64,000 bases of DNA, taken from assembly GCF_042655435.1 (NCBI RefSeq), contig NZ_JBHSMG010000001.1, positions 434,001 to 498,000 of the forward strand, given 5' to 3'. This stretch comes from Lysinimonas soli (GTDB taxonomy: Bacteria > Actinomycetota > Actinomycetes > Actinomycetales > Microbacteriaceae). The translations under genes were made by a program, and so were the position numbers. Below are positions 50,099 to 58,199 of this stretch, piece by piece. The notes below the pieces were generated by a model. The model saw only the letters and a list, made by a program, of their open reading frames with translations, made no database searches and was not told the origin of the DNA. Position 1 is the stretch's first letter, and every line of letters begins with the position of its first letter.

Positions 50099-50104
50099 AC
50101 CGTA
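50099..50104 (-). promoter_or_regulatory. -10 box of leaderless promoter for the EcsC gene
   Basis: TACGGT on the minus strand, 6 nt before ATG at 50092. Confidence 0.55.
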
Positions 50105-50221
50105 TCCGCCTCGGCTGCGCGTGACCCGGTTCCTGCGGCTTGCCCGGTCTTCACCCAGGCGATGCGGTGTGTTCATCTTGCGTGCACGACCGGCTCACGG
50201 GCGGGCGGGAGCGTGGTTCGG

Positions 50222-51151
50222 GTGATCGACCAGCGACGCACCCCGGTGGCCTGGGTCGAGTCCCCCCTCCAGCTGCTGTGCGCCGCGGAGTACGCGGCGG
50301 CGCTCGGCCGTCCGATCGCCGTCGCCTTCCGCTTGACCGGATCCCAGATGACCTCGACCGCCCACGAGCTGCTCGAGCGCGGTGCGCTGTTCTCCTCGTG
50401 CGCGCCGTACTTCGGCATCCCCTGGTCGCTGCTGTCGAGCCAGCCCGACTGGATCATTGGCGACGGATTCTCGGGCCAGTTCCGTCTGGCCGCTTCGGTG
50501 CTGCGCCCCCGTTCGATCGCCCTCGTCGACGACGGCGACATGACCGTGCACCTGGCCGCGGCCCTCCTCGGGCGCACCGAGTACGCACGCCCCGTCCGTC
50601 CGGGGCACCGCGAGGGGTCCGTCGCGACCGCCCTCGGAGCGATCACGCGAGCGCGCCTGCTGCGGCTCGCGGGCTCCGAGCGGCTGACGATGTTCAGCGC
50701 GTTCGCCCACGACCCCGCCCTGCTCGCGCTGGCCGCCCGCGACGTGCCGGTCGCCGCCAACGACTTCGAGTGGTCGCGGGCCCATGCGCGACCGGCGCGG
50801 ATGCCGCATCCGCGCGTCGTGCTCGGCACGGCCCGCATCGTCGACGGCCTGCTCGACGAGTCGGACTACCTGCTGTGGCTGCGCACGGTCACCGAGGACG
50901 GTCCCATCAGTTATCTCCCGCACCGGCGCGAGGACTCGCGCACGCTGGCCCGCGTCGCCGAGCTGCCGGGCGTCGCCGTGGTCGACAGCGGACTGCCGGC
51001 CGAACTCGCCCTGGCGGGAACGAGCGAGCCGCTCGAGATCGTGCTGCTGCGCTCGAGCGCGGCGACGACGCTGCGCACCGTGCTCGCGGGCACGGGAAGC
51101 ACCGTGCGCCTGCACGCGCCGGATTCGCGCCCCGGGGAGCTCGTGCGATGA
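50222..51151 (+). CDS. Polysialyltransferase-like glycosyltransferase
   Basis: 309 aa from GTG 50222 (GTG 50213 also possible). The opening PVAWVESPLQLLCAAEYAAAL is the first-strand pattern of alpha-2,8-polysialyltransferase-like and family-52-like enzymes that use CMP-sialic acids; further matches are DWIIGDGFSGQFRLA and SIALVDDGDMT, the middle Asp-Asp-Gly motif. No signal or membrane helix. It is directly coupled to the CMP-nonulosonate synthetase gene (4-nt overlap), so it likely consumes that product and adds nonulosonic acid to a wall polymer. The family assignment is from motif memory and remains moderate. Confidence 0.72.
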   Translation: MIDQRRTPVAWVESPLQLLCAAEYAAALGRPIAVAFRLTGSQMTSTAHELLERGALFSSCAPYFGIPWSLLSSQPDWIIGDGFSGQFRLAASVLRPRSIALVDDGDMTVHLAAALLGRTEYARPVRPGHREGSVATALGAITRARLLRLAGSERLTMFSAFAHDPALLALAARDVPVAANDFEWSRAHARPARMPHPRVVLGTARIVDGLLDESDYLLWLRTVTEDGPISYLPHRREDSRTLARVAELPGVAVVDSGLPAELALAGTSEPLEIVLLRSSAATTLRTVLAGTGSTVRLHAPDSRPGELVR

Positions 51152-52329
51152 GCGCCGGCGAGACGGTGGTCGTGATCCCGGCGCGGGGAGGCTCGAAGGG
51201 CGTGCCGCGCAAGAACCTGCGCCGCGTGGGTGGCATCCCGTTGATCGCCCGCGCGATCACGAGCGCCCGTGAGAGCGCGCTCGTCGACCGGGTCGTCGTG
51301 TCGACCGACGACCCGCAGATCGCCGCCGTCGCCCGCGAGTGGGAGGCCGAGGTCGTCGAGCGGCCCGCCGGGATCTCGGGTGACACCGCGAGTTCGGAAT
51401 CGGCTCTGCTGCACGCCCTCGACGCCCTGGCGGCGCGCGGGGTGACCACCGCCGTCCTGGTCCTCGTGCAGGCGACCTCGCCGTTCATCGATCCGGGCGA
51501 TCTCGACCTCGCGATCGCGCGGGTGGCGCGGGGCGAGGCCGACTCGGTCTTCTCGGCCGTGGAGTCGTGGGGCTTCCTGTGGCAGGCGGGTGGCGACGGC
51601 GCTGCCGGTGCCATCGGCGTCAACCACGACCCGCGCGTGCGTCCCCGCCGCCAGGAGCGCGAACCCGAGTACCTCGAGACCGGGGCCTTCTACGTCATGG
51701 ATGCCGCGGGCTTCCGTCGGGCCCGGCACCGCTTCTTCGGCCGGATCGGGTTCGCCCTCGTGCCCGAGGCCGCCGCCATCGAGATCGACACCGAGGAACA
51801 GCTCGCGCTCGCCTCGGCGATCGCGCCGCTGATCGCGGGCCCGAGCACCCTCGACGTCGACGCGGTCGTGACCGACTTCGACGGGGTGCACACCGACGAC
51901 TCGGTCATCATCGGCCAGAACGGCGACGAGTTCGTGACGGTCAGCAGGTCGGACGGGATGGGCATCGCCCGGCTGCGCGAGGCCGGGATCCCCGTGCTGA
52001 TCCTCTCGACCGAGACGAACCCCGTGGTCTCGGCCCGGGCGCGCAAGCTCGGCGTCGAGGTGCTGCAGGGCCGCCGCGACAAAGCGGCCGCGCTCGCCGA
52101 CTGGGCCGCCGAGCGCGGCATCCCGCTCGACCGCATCGCCTACCTCGGCAACGACGTCAACGATCTCGGCTGCTTCGAGCTCGTCGGCTGGCCCGTCGCC
52201 GTGCCCGGCGCGCACCCGCGGGTGCTCGCGGCCGCGCGATTCGTGCTCGGAGCACCCGGCGGCGATGGCGCGGTCCGCGAGCTCGCCGAGGCCGTCATCC
52301 GCACCACCCAACGAAGGAGCGTCTCATGA
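51148..52329 (+). CDS. neuA: CMP-nonulosonic acid synthetase fused to a HAD phosphatase
   Basis: 393 aa. N-terminal cytidylyltransferase: VVVIPARGGSKGVPRKNLRRVGG (CTP loop), VDRVVVSTDDPQIAAVA, and VLVQATSPFIDPGDLD. From about residue 238 a KDO8P-phosphatase-type HAD domain: VVTDFDGVHTDDSV (nucleophile Asp plus second Asp), ILSTET, the Lys in RDKAAALADWA and YLGNDVNDLGCFELVG. The same fusion occurs in animal CMAS. If active, the phosphatase could remove a 9-phosphate before CMP activation, so that synthase plus this enzyme complete a pathway. Overlaps both neighbours by 4 nt. Confidence 0.88.
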   Translation: MSAGETVVVIPARGGSKGVPRKNLRRVGGIPLIARAITSARESALVDRVVVSTDDPQIAAVAREWEAEVVERPAGISGDTASSESALLHALDALAARGVTTAVLVLVQATSPFIDPGDLDLAIARVARGEADSVFSAVESWGFLWQAGGDGAAGAIGVNHDPRVRPRRQEREPEYLETGAFYVMDAAGFRRARHRFFGRIGFALVPEAAAIEIDTEEQLALASAIAPLIAGPSTLDVDAVVTDFDGVHTDDSVIIGQNGDEFVTVSRSDGMGIARLREAGIPVLILSTETNPVVSARARKLGVEVLQGRRDKAAALADWAAERGIPLDRIAYLGNDVNDLGCFELVGWPVAVPGAHPRVLAAARFVLGAPGGDGAVRELAEAVIRTTQRRSVS

Positions 52330-53198
52330 GCGTCACGATCGGATCGCACGAGATCGGTCACGGGCTTCCGGCATATGTCATCGCCGAGATCGGGCTCAAC
52401 CACAACGGGTCCGTCGAGCTGGCCAAGCAGCTCATCGACGTCGCCGCCGACGCGGGCGCTCAGGCGGTGAAGTTCCAGAAGCGCACCCCCGAGATCTCGA
52501 CTCCCGAGCACATGAAGTCGATGCCGCGCGAGACGCCGTGGGGCGAGATGAGTTACCTCGAGTACCGCTACCGGGTGGAGTTCGACCGCGAGCAGTACAT
52601 CGAGATCGGCGACCACGCCACCATGCGGGGCCTCGACTGGTTCGCCTCGCCGTGGGACGTGCCGGCCGTCGAGTTCCTCGAAGACCTCAACGTCGTCGCG
52701 CACAAGGTCGCCTCGGCGAGCGTCACCGATCTCGAGCTGCTGCGCGCGCTCGCCGAGACGGGCAAGCCCGTCATCCTCTCGACCGGGATGTCGACCCTCG
52801 AGCAGATCGACGCGGCGGTCGAGACCCTCGGCACCGATCGCCTCGTGATGCTGCACGCGACCTCGACCTACCCGCTGCCGCCCGGGGAGGCCAACATCCG
52901 CATGATCGGGGCGCTCGGTTCGCGCTACCCGGGCGTGCCGGTGGGCTACTCGGGTCATGAGCGCGGGCTGCAGATCTCGCTGGCCGCGGTCGCGCTCGGT
53001 GCCGTCGCGGTCGAGCGGCACATCACGCTCGACCGGGCGATGTGGGGTTCGGACCACGCCGCCTCGCTCGAGCCCACCGGTTTCGAGCACCTGGTGCGCG
53101 ACATCCGGATCATCGAACAGGCCATGGGTGACGGGGTCAAGCGCGTCTTCCCGGGGGAGCTCGCCCCCCAGGCGAAGCTGCGCCGCATCACCGTCTGA
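52326..53198 (+). CDS. neuB: N-acetylneuraminate/nonulosonate synthase, lacking the SAF domain
   Basis: 290 aa. NeuB TIM-barrel motifs: IAEIGLNHNGSVELAKQLID, QAVKFQKRTPE, FASPWDVPAVEFLE, HKVASASVTDLELL, ILSTGMSTLEQID, LHATSTYPLPPGEANI, GYSGHERGLQISLAAVALGA and VERHITLDRAMWGSDHAASLEP. The enzyme condenses phosphoenolpyruvate with a hexose acceptor. Typical NeuB is about 345 aa with a C-terminal antifreeze-like SAF domain that covers the neighbouring active site; here the protein ends after the barrel. No NeuC-type epimerase is nearby, so the acceptor may be a central metabolite such as mannose 6-phosphate. ATGA overlap with the previous gene. Confidence 0.88.
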   Translation: MSVTIGSHEIGHGLPAYVIAEIGLNHNGSVELAKQLIDVAADAGAQAVKFQKRTPEISTPEHMKSMPRETPWGEMSYLEYRYRVEFDREQYIEIGDHATMRGLDWFASPWDVPAVEFLEDLNVVAHKVASASVTDLELLRALAETGKPVILSTGMSTLEQIDAAVETLGTDRLVMLHATSTYPLPPGEANIRMIGALGSRYPGVPVGYSGHERGLQISLAAVALGAVAVERHITLDRAMWGSDHAASLEPTGFEHLVRDIRIIEQAMGDGVKRVFPGELAPQAKLRRITV

Positions 53199-53223
53199 CC
53201 CGGAATCCACCGGACGGGCAGCC

Positions 53224-54450
53224 ATGAGGATCATCGCGATCGCGGACTCCGACTCCTACCTCAAGTGGGCGGCGGCGACCCTCGGCGCGCTGCCGACGGC
53301 CGCCGACCGCGAGCTGCTGCTGGTCGAGACGCCCGTGCTGCCGAGCGAGACGCAACGACGTGCCGCCCTGGCCGTGGGGGGCATGGACCCGAGCCGTCTG
53401 GTGTGCCTGCCCCTGACGGGGGTGGTCGAGCGGATCCGCCGGGAACGACCGGATGCCGTGCTGGTCGCCGTCCGCGGTCCGGTCGCCGCCGTGCTGATCC
53501 GCTTGATCGCCGAGCTGCCCGACCGCCCGGTGATCGTGACCGGCCTGCCCGGGATCTCGATCCCGGCCACCCGCAAGGCGCTCGCCTTCCGGCGGCAGGC
53601 CGACCTGTTCCTTCTGCACAGCAGGCGCGAGATCCGCGACTTCACCCGCCTGTCCCGCGTGCACGGCTGGACGCACCGCTTCGCCCTCGCCTCGCTGCCC
53701 TTCCTGGAGCGTCGCAGTGGCGAACCCGGCGACGCCCTCGTCTTCGCCGCGCAGGCGATCGTGCCGCGCGAGCGCGAGGACCGGCTCGAGGTGCTCCGGA
53801 TGCTGCTGGCCGCCGCCCGCGCCGATCCCGCGCGTCCCGTGGTCATCAAGATTCGGGCGCGGGTCGGCGAGCAGCAGACCCACGCGGAGCGCGACAGCTA
53901 CCCCGAGCTGCTGGACGAGCTCGCCGAGCAGGGGGTCGAGATCCCGGCGAACCTCCGCGTGTCGAGCGAGCCGATGAGCTCCGCCCTCGACCGGGCGCAG
54001 GGCCTGCTCACGGTGAGCTCGACCGCGGTGATCGAGGCGATCGCGCGGGGCATCCCGGTCATCGTGCTCGACACCTTCGGGGTCAGCGACGCGCTGATCA
54101 ACCCGGTCTTCGAGCACAGCGGCCTGTTCGGTGGAGAGGACGACGTCATCGCGCGGCGATTCCGTACCCCGCATCCGGGCTGGCTCGACGACAACTACTC
54201 CCACGCCCCGGAGGCCGACGACTGGACCCGTCAGCTCGACGCGCTCGTCGCCGCGCGCGCCCAGGGCGTGCTCCCGGCGCGCGAGCCGGTTCGGGCGAGC
54301 GGCGGCGTGCTGCGCCGTGCCTGGGAGCGCAAGCGCGCGTTCGGCGACTCGGACCGCAGCGTCTCGGGCGCGGTCGCCCTCGCGGTCGGGACCCCCGCGC
54401 GCGCCACCATGGTCATGGCTCGCAGGCTGGCCCGGCGCTACGAGGGGTAG
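53224..54450 (+). CDS. DUF6716-type putative glycosyltransferase
   Basis: 408 aa. GT-B-like in outline: an N-terminal domain beginning IIAIADSDSYLKWAAATL, a middle with VIVTGLPGISIPATRKALAFRRQADLFLLHSRREIRDF and a C-terminal domain with SSEPMSSALDRAQGLLTVSSTAVIEAIARGIPVIVLDTFGV, which resembles the donor-binding region of polysaccharide transferases. It ends with basic residues and may be peripheral to the membrane. Last gene of the nonulosonate operon, 25 bp after neuB. Its 3' end overlaps the convergent ABC ATPase gene by 13 bp. Substrate unknown; association with neuA/neuB suggests assembly of the same polymer. Confidence 0.78.
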   Translation: MRIIAIADSDSYLKWAAATLGALPTAADRELLLVETPVLPSETQRRAALAVGGMDPSRLVCLPLTGVVERIRRERPDAVLVAVRGPVAAVLIRLIAELPDRPVIVTGLPGISIPATRKALAFRRQADLFLLHSRREIRDFTRLSRVHGWTHRFALASLPFLERRSGEPGDALVFAAQAIVPREREDRLEVLRMLLAAARADPARPVVIKIRARVGEQQTHAERDSYPELLDELAEQGVEIPANLRVSSEPMSSALDRAQGLLTVSSTAVIEAIARGIPVIVLDTFGVSDALINPVFEHSGLFGGEDDVIARRFRTPHPGWLDDNYSHAPEADDWTRQLDALVAARAQGVLPAREPVRASGGVLRRAWERKRAFGDSDRSVSGAVALAVGTPARATMVMARRLARRYEG

Positions 54451-55211
54451 TCGGCGTTGTAGCGGTCGATGACGTCCTGGATCGGGGCATCGAGCACGAG
54501 CGCGCCCTTGTCGAGATAGAGGCCGCGGGTGCAGAACCGCAGCAGGTCGCGCTCGCTGTGCGAGACCAGGAAGAGCGTGCGCCCGCCGGCGAGCAGTTCG
54601 TCGATGCGGGTGAAGCACTTCTCGCGGAAGGCCTTGTCGCCGACGGCGAGGACTTCGTCGACCAGCAGGATCGGCTCCTCGAGTCGCGAGATCACCGCGA
54701 AGGCGATGCGCACCTTCATCCCGCTCGAGAGGTGCTTGTAGGGGGTGTCGATGAAGTCGCCGATGCCGGCGAACTCGATGATCTCGTCGAAGGTCTCGTC
54801 GATCTCGCGGCGCGGCATGCCGTGCAGCCCCGCAGTCAGGTAGACGTTGTCGCGCACCGTCAGATCGTTGACGAATCCGCCCGTGATCTCGATCAACGGG
54901 GCGACCCCGCCGTTCACCTCGACCCGGCCGGTGTCGGGAAACATCACCTGCGCGACGAGCTTGAGCAGGGTGGACTTACCCTGCCCGTTGCGTCCGACGA
55001 CGCCGATCGACTCGCCCGGCTTGACCTCGAAGCTCACGTCGTGCAGGGCCCAGAATTCGCCAGGACGGGCCCGGCGGTCCTTGCCCGCGAACAGGTCCTT
55101 GAAGTTGCGGCGCGACTGCCGGTTGCGCTTGAACCGGATGCCGACATCCTGCACCCGCATGCCCCCGACCGCGACCGGGGCCGCGCGCTGCTCGAGCTGA
55201 TCGTGGGCCAT
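54438..55211 (-). CDS. Polysaccharide/teichoic acid ABC exporter, ATPase (TagH/Wzt-like)
   Basis: 257 aa. Walker A VVGRNGQGKSTLLKLV, a Q loop, the TagH/Wzt signature GGVAPLIEITGGFVNDLTVRDNVYLTAGLHGM, the ABC signature HLSSGMKVRIAFAV, Walker B PILLVDEVLAVGD and the switch His in FLVSHSERDLLRFC. The N-terminal region RFKRNRQSRRNFKDLFAGK is typical of polymer exporters. It has no C-terminal carbohydrate-binding extension, so export probably does not depend on end-capping. The ATG at 55209-55211 overlaps the permease stop by 1 nt. Confidence 0.9.
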   Translation of the reverse strand: MAHDQLEQRAAPVAVGGMRVQDVGIRFKRNRQSRRNFKDLFAGKDRRARPGEFWALHDVSFEVKPGESIGVVGRNGQGKSTLLKLVAQVMFPDTGRVEVNGGVAPLIEITGGFVNDLTVRDNVYLTAGLHGMPRREIDETFDEIIEFAGIGDFIDTPYKHLSSGMKVRIAFAVISRLEEPILLVDEVLAVGDKAFREKCFTRIDELLAGGRTLFLVSHSERDLLRFCTRGLYLDKGALVLDAPIQDVIDRYNADYPS

Positions 55212-56008
55212 CAGATCTCCTTCAGCACGGTCGCGATGGTGCGCCGGAACACGAGCATGCCGGCCACCATGATGATCGCCGCCAGCAGGGCGCTCATCGC
55301 CACCGCGAACCAGTTGAGGTCGCTGGGAAAGAACGCGCTGCGGTAGAGGCCGATGATGCCGGTGAGCGGGTTGAAGGCGCCCCAGAACTCGAGGTGCAGG
55401 TGGCGCAGGTCGCTGAGGCCGTACACGATCGGCGACAGGTAGAACAGCAGGCGCAGGATCAGCTTGACCGCCCGCTCCAGGTCGCGGAAGAACACGACGA
55501 GGGGCGCGATGATCAGCCCGAGCCCGAAGGTCAGCACGGCCTGGATGACGATCGCCGGGATCCAGAACACGAGCTGCCAGTGGAAGCTCGCCCCCGTGGC
55601 GATGGCGAAGACGATGAGCACCGGCAGGCTTGCCACGAACTCGATGCCCTTGGAGAGCACCTGCCGTGCCACCCAGATCGTGCGCGGGATCGTGGTCGAG
55701 CGGATCAGCTTGCCCTCGCTGATGAAGGCGCGGGTGCTGTCGGAGATCGCGCCGTTGAACCAGGTCCAGGGCAGCAGGCCCGAGATCAGGAAGACGATGT
55801 ACGGATCCTGCCCGTTGCGATGGAACACCAGCACGAAGACGAAATAGTAGATACCCGACATCAGCAGCGGGTCGATGATCGACCAGAGATAGCCGAGCAC
55901 CGAGGTGGAGTAGCGCACCTTGAGGTCGCGCTTGGTGAGCAGCCAGAGCGAGCGGCGATAGCGCTCGAACGGCGACCACCGGGCGCGCGCGGGCGTCGAT
56001 GTGGTCAC
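55211..56008 (-). CDS. Polysaccharide/teichoic acid ABC exporter, permease (TagG/Wzm-like)
   Basis: 265 aa, six membrane helices. ABC-2 landmarks: YRRSLWLLTKRDLKVRYSTSVLGYLWSIIDPLLM and LLFYLSPIVYGLSDL. The cytoplasmic Lys/Arg-rich start and RYxxSxLGxxW motif are standard for TagG/Wzm. With the ATPase it forms a flippase for a lipid-linked wall polymer. GTG at 56006-56008, 6 nt after TAGGGT on the minus strand. Confidence 0.9.
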   Translation of the reverse strand: MTTSTPARARWSPFERYRRSLWLLTKRDLKVRYSTSVLGYLWSIIDPLLMSGIYYFVFVLVFHRNGQDPYIVFLISGLLPWTWFNGAISDSTRAFISEGKLIRSTTIPRTIWVARQVLSKGIEFVASLPVLIVFAIATGASFHWQLVFWIPAIVIQAVLTFGLGLIIAPLVVFFRDLERAVKLILRLLFYLSPIVYGLSDLRHLHLEFWGAFNPLTGIIGLYRSAFFPSDLNWFAVAMSALLAAIIMVAGMLVFRRTIATVLKEI

Positions 56009-56014
56009 GCGCTC

Positions 56015-56020
56015 ACCCTA
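56015..56020 (-). promoter_or_regulatory. -10 box of leaderless promoter for the exporter genes
   Basis: TAGGGT on the minus strand, 6 nt before GTG at 56008. Confidence 0.6.
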
Positions 56021-56082
56021 CCCGGGGAGGCTGGACCCTTCCGACTCGCGGGGCGGCAGCGTCCCGAACCGGCGAGGCGGCT

Positions 56083-56790
56083 TCAGACGAAGAGGTTGGC
56101 GCGCTCGAGGTCTTCGGCGAAGTCGATCTCGACCGCGTACAGGTCGGAGATGTCGACCGGATGCACCCGCAGCCGGTCGTGCGCGATCGCGAGCTCGATG
56201 CCGCGCTCGAAGTAGTCCTGATCGCCGACCTTCTGCAGGTGGCGCAGCAGGGTCCACTTGTCGGTGCTCGCGATGTAGTTGATTCCGACCGCTTCGCCCA
56301 TGCCGCCGACGACCGACTTGGAGAGCTCGGAGATGAACCCCTCGGCATCCGTCGTGTACTTGACCTCCTCGTCGGAGACCTTGGCGGTGTTGACGCTCAC
56401 GAAGCTGCGGTCGGCGGCGACGAAGTCGCCGACCCGCACGAGCACCTCGGGGTCGAACACGACGTCGCCGTTCATCCAGAGCACGCCTCCGGCGCTGGAT
56501 GCCTGCAGGGCCCGCATGAGGCTCTTCGAGGTGTTCGTCTGGTCGTACTGCTCGTTGTAGACGAAGGACGCGTGGGGGAACGCCTCGATGACGTGCTCGA
56601 GCTTGTAGCCGACGACGATCGTGACGGCGGCGTCATTGCCGAACGCGGCGTGGATGTTGTCGAACTGCTGCTGCATGATGGTGCGGCCGTCGCTCAACTC
56701 GGTCAGCGGCTTCGGCAGCGAGCGGCCGAGACGGCTGCCCATGCCCGCGGCGAGGATCACGATCTGGGTGGTCGGCTTGGGGGTGCTCAC
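56083..56790 (-). CDS. Nucleotidyltransferase (LicC-like CTP:phosphoalcohol cytidylyltransferase)
   Basis: 235 aa. The nucleotide loop ILAAGMGSRLGRSLPKPLTEL, the acceptor motif YDQTNTSKSLMRALQ, WMNGDVVFDPEVL and EIDFAEDLERAN match the LicC-type branch, which makes CDP-choline-like activated alcohols; related enzymes activate other phosphorylated groups. Next to TagF-like and TagGH-like genes it probably supplies an activated polyol or decoration for the wall polymer. A GTG start (56788-56790) has GAGGAG 10 nt upstream. A separate transcript from the exporter, 75 bp away. Confidence 0.82.
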   Translation of the reverse strand: MSTPKPTTQIVILAAGMGSRLGRSLPKPLTELSDGRTIMQQQFDNIHAAFGNDAAVTIVVGYKLEHVIEAFPHASFVYNEQYDQTNTSKSLMRALQASSAGGVLWMNGDVVFDPEVLVRVGDFVAADRSFVSVNTAKVSDEEVKYTTDAEGFISELSKSVVGGMGEAVGINYIASTDKWTLLRHLQKVGDQDYFERGIELAIAHDRLRVHPVDISDLYAVEIDFAEDLERANLFV

Positions 56791-56996
56791 GCGGAAGGTC
56801 TCCTCGGTCGTCGGCTGAAGTGGTCGATCGATGAGGGGACGTTCACCTGGAATTCATCGATGATCCTGCTGTGCGACACACCTTTGTGCACGCCCGGAGT
56901 CTATCGAGGCACCCTGGGAGCACCCACCTCGCGCCCGATTCCGTTTCCTTTTCGTGATACTCCGTCTCATGAGCGTCGCTCGCTTGTCGTGGTTGA

Positions 56997-57002
56997 TACG
57001 GT
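56997..57002 (+). promoter_or_regulatory. -10 box of leaderless promoter for ABC ATPase gene
   Basis: TACGGT, then 6 nt, then GTG at 57009. It decides the start of an unusually long N-terminal extension. Confidence 0.55.
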
Positions 57003-57008
57003 GTACCG

Positions 57009-58199
57009 GTGGAAGCCGAGTCCGACCCGACACCGCCGCCACGGTCAGGGCCCGGCGGCAAGTCTGCGGCCGCGCGCCCCGGGGCAGCGCGACGTCCGGC
57101 GAGCCCCGCGGCGGCCCCTCTCGGGGTCCCGAGACCGACGACTCCACCGGCAGTGAAGAAGCCCTCTGCCGCCGCAAAGAAGCCCGCCTCCGTGGCGCGT
57201 AAGCCGGCTCCGAAAGCCAAGGCGCTGGATGCCGGGGCCCCGTTGGCGATGCTCGAGGCGCCTGCTGAAGCACCTGCCCGGTCGCTTGCCGCGGCGCCTG
57301 TGGCGCCGAACTCCACCGTGACTCCCGAGGCCGCGCCCAGGGCCACGCCGGCCCCGCGCGGGCGGCCCGCTGCCCGGGCGATGCGGTCGGGAGCGGCGAA
57401 GCGTCCGGCATCCAGCAAGCGCACTCCCGCGGTCCTCCCCGAGACCGCCCTCTCCGTGACGGGCCTCACCAAGACCTTCGGCGACGCGATCGCTGTCGAC
57501 GGTATCGACCTCACGGTGCCGGCCGGCTCGTTCTTCGGCTTCGTGGGGCCGAACGGTGCGGGCAAGACGACGACGCTGTCGATGGTCACGGGGCTGCTGC
57601 GACCCGACTCCGGCGTCATCAAGATCTACGGCGTCGATGTCTGGGCCAACGCGGCCGTCGCCAAGCGGCAGCTCGGAGTGCTGCCCGACCGGCTGCGGCT
57701 GTTCGATCGGCTCACCGGGTCGGAGTTCCTGCACCACGCCGGGGCGCTGCGCGGTCTCGACCGGCAGACCATCGTCAACCGGGTGGGCGACCTCGAGGCC
57801 GCCTTCGGGATCGAGCATTCGACCAAGCGCCTGGTCTCGGACTACTCCGCCGGTATGGTCAAGAAGATCGGGATCGCGGCGGCCATGATCCACTCGCCGC
57901 GGCTGCTCGTGCTCGACGAGCCCTTCGAGTCGGTCGATCCGGTGTCGGCTCAGGTCGTCATCGACATCCTCAAGAAGTTCGCGGCGGCGGGCGGCACGGT
58001 CGTGCTCTCGAGCCACAGCATGGACCTCATCGAGCGGGTCTGCGATGCCGTCGCGATCATCGCGGAGGGCCATGTGCTCGCGAGCGGTCCCATGGACGAG
58101 GTGCTGGCCGGCCGGTCGCTCGAAGACCGCTTCGTCGAGCTGGCGGGCGGCGCGACAGCGGTGGAGGGCATGGAGTGGTTGCAGAGCTTCTCCGACTGA
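57009..58199 (+). CDS. ABC transporter ATPase with long Ala/Pro/Lys-rich N-terminal extension
   Basis: 396 aa. The ABC domain (about 145-390) is complete: LSVTGLTKTFGDAIAVDGIDL, Walker A FVGPNGAGKTTTL, LPDRLRLFDRLTGSEFL, signature VSDYSAGMVKKIGIAA, Walker B LLVLDEPFESVDP and VVLSSHSMDLIERVCD. The first roughly 145 residues are Ala/Pro/Lys/Arg-rich with short repeats (KKPSAAAKKPASVARKPAPKAK), histone-H1-like and surely disordered. ABC ATPases do not need it; a promoter box 6 nt before GTG 57009 argues that it is translated. It is coupled to the permease gene (25-nt overlap). Confidence 0.88.
   Translation: MEAESDPTPPPRSGPGGKSAAARPGAARRPASPAAAPLGVPRPTTPPAVKKPSAAAKKPASVARKPAPKAKALDAGAPLAMLEAPAEAPARSLAAAPVAPNSTVTPEAAPRATPAPRGRPAARAMRSGAAKRPASSKRTPAVLPETALSVTGLTKTFGDAIAVDGIDLTVPAGSFFGFVGPNGAGKTTTLSMVTGLLRPDSGVIKIYGVDVWANAAVAKRQLGVLPDRLRLFDRLTGSEFLHHAGALRGLDRQTIVNRVGDLEAAFGIEHSTKRLVSDYSAGMVKKIGIAAAMIHSPRLLVLDEPFESVDPVSAQVVIDILKKFAAAGGTVVLSSHSMDLIERVCDAVAIIAEGHVLASGPMDEVLAGRSLEDRFVELAGGATAVEGMEWLQSFSD

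Noticed and set aside
46367..56790. Whole wall-polymer region as a recently acquired genomic island
   Set aside because: GC content and codon use look like the rest of the window, and no tRNA, integrase or transposase borders it.
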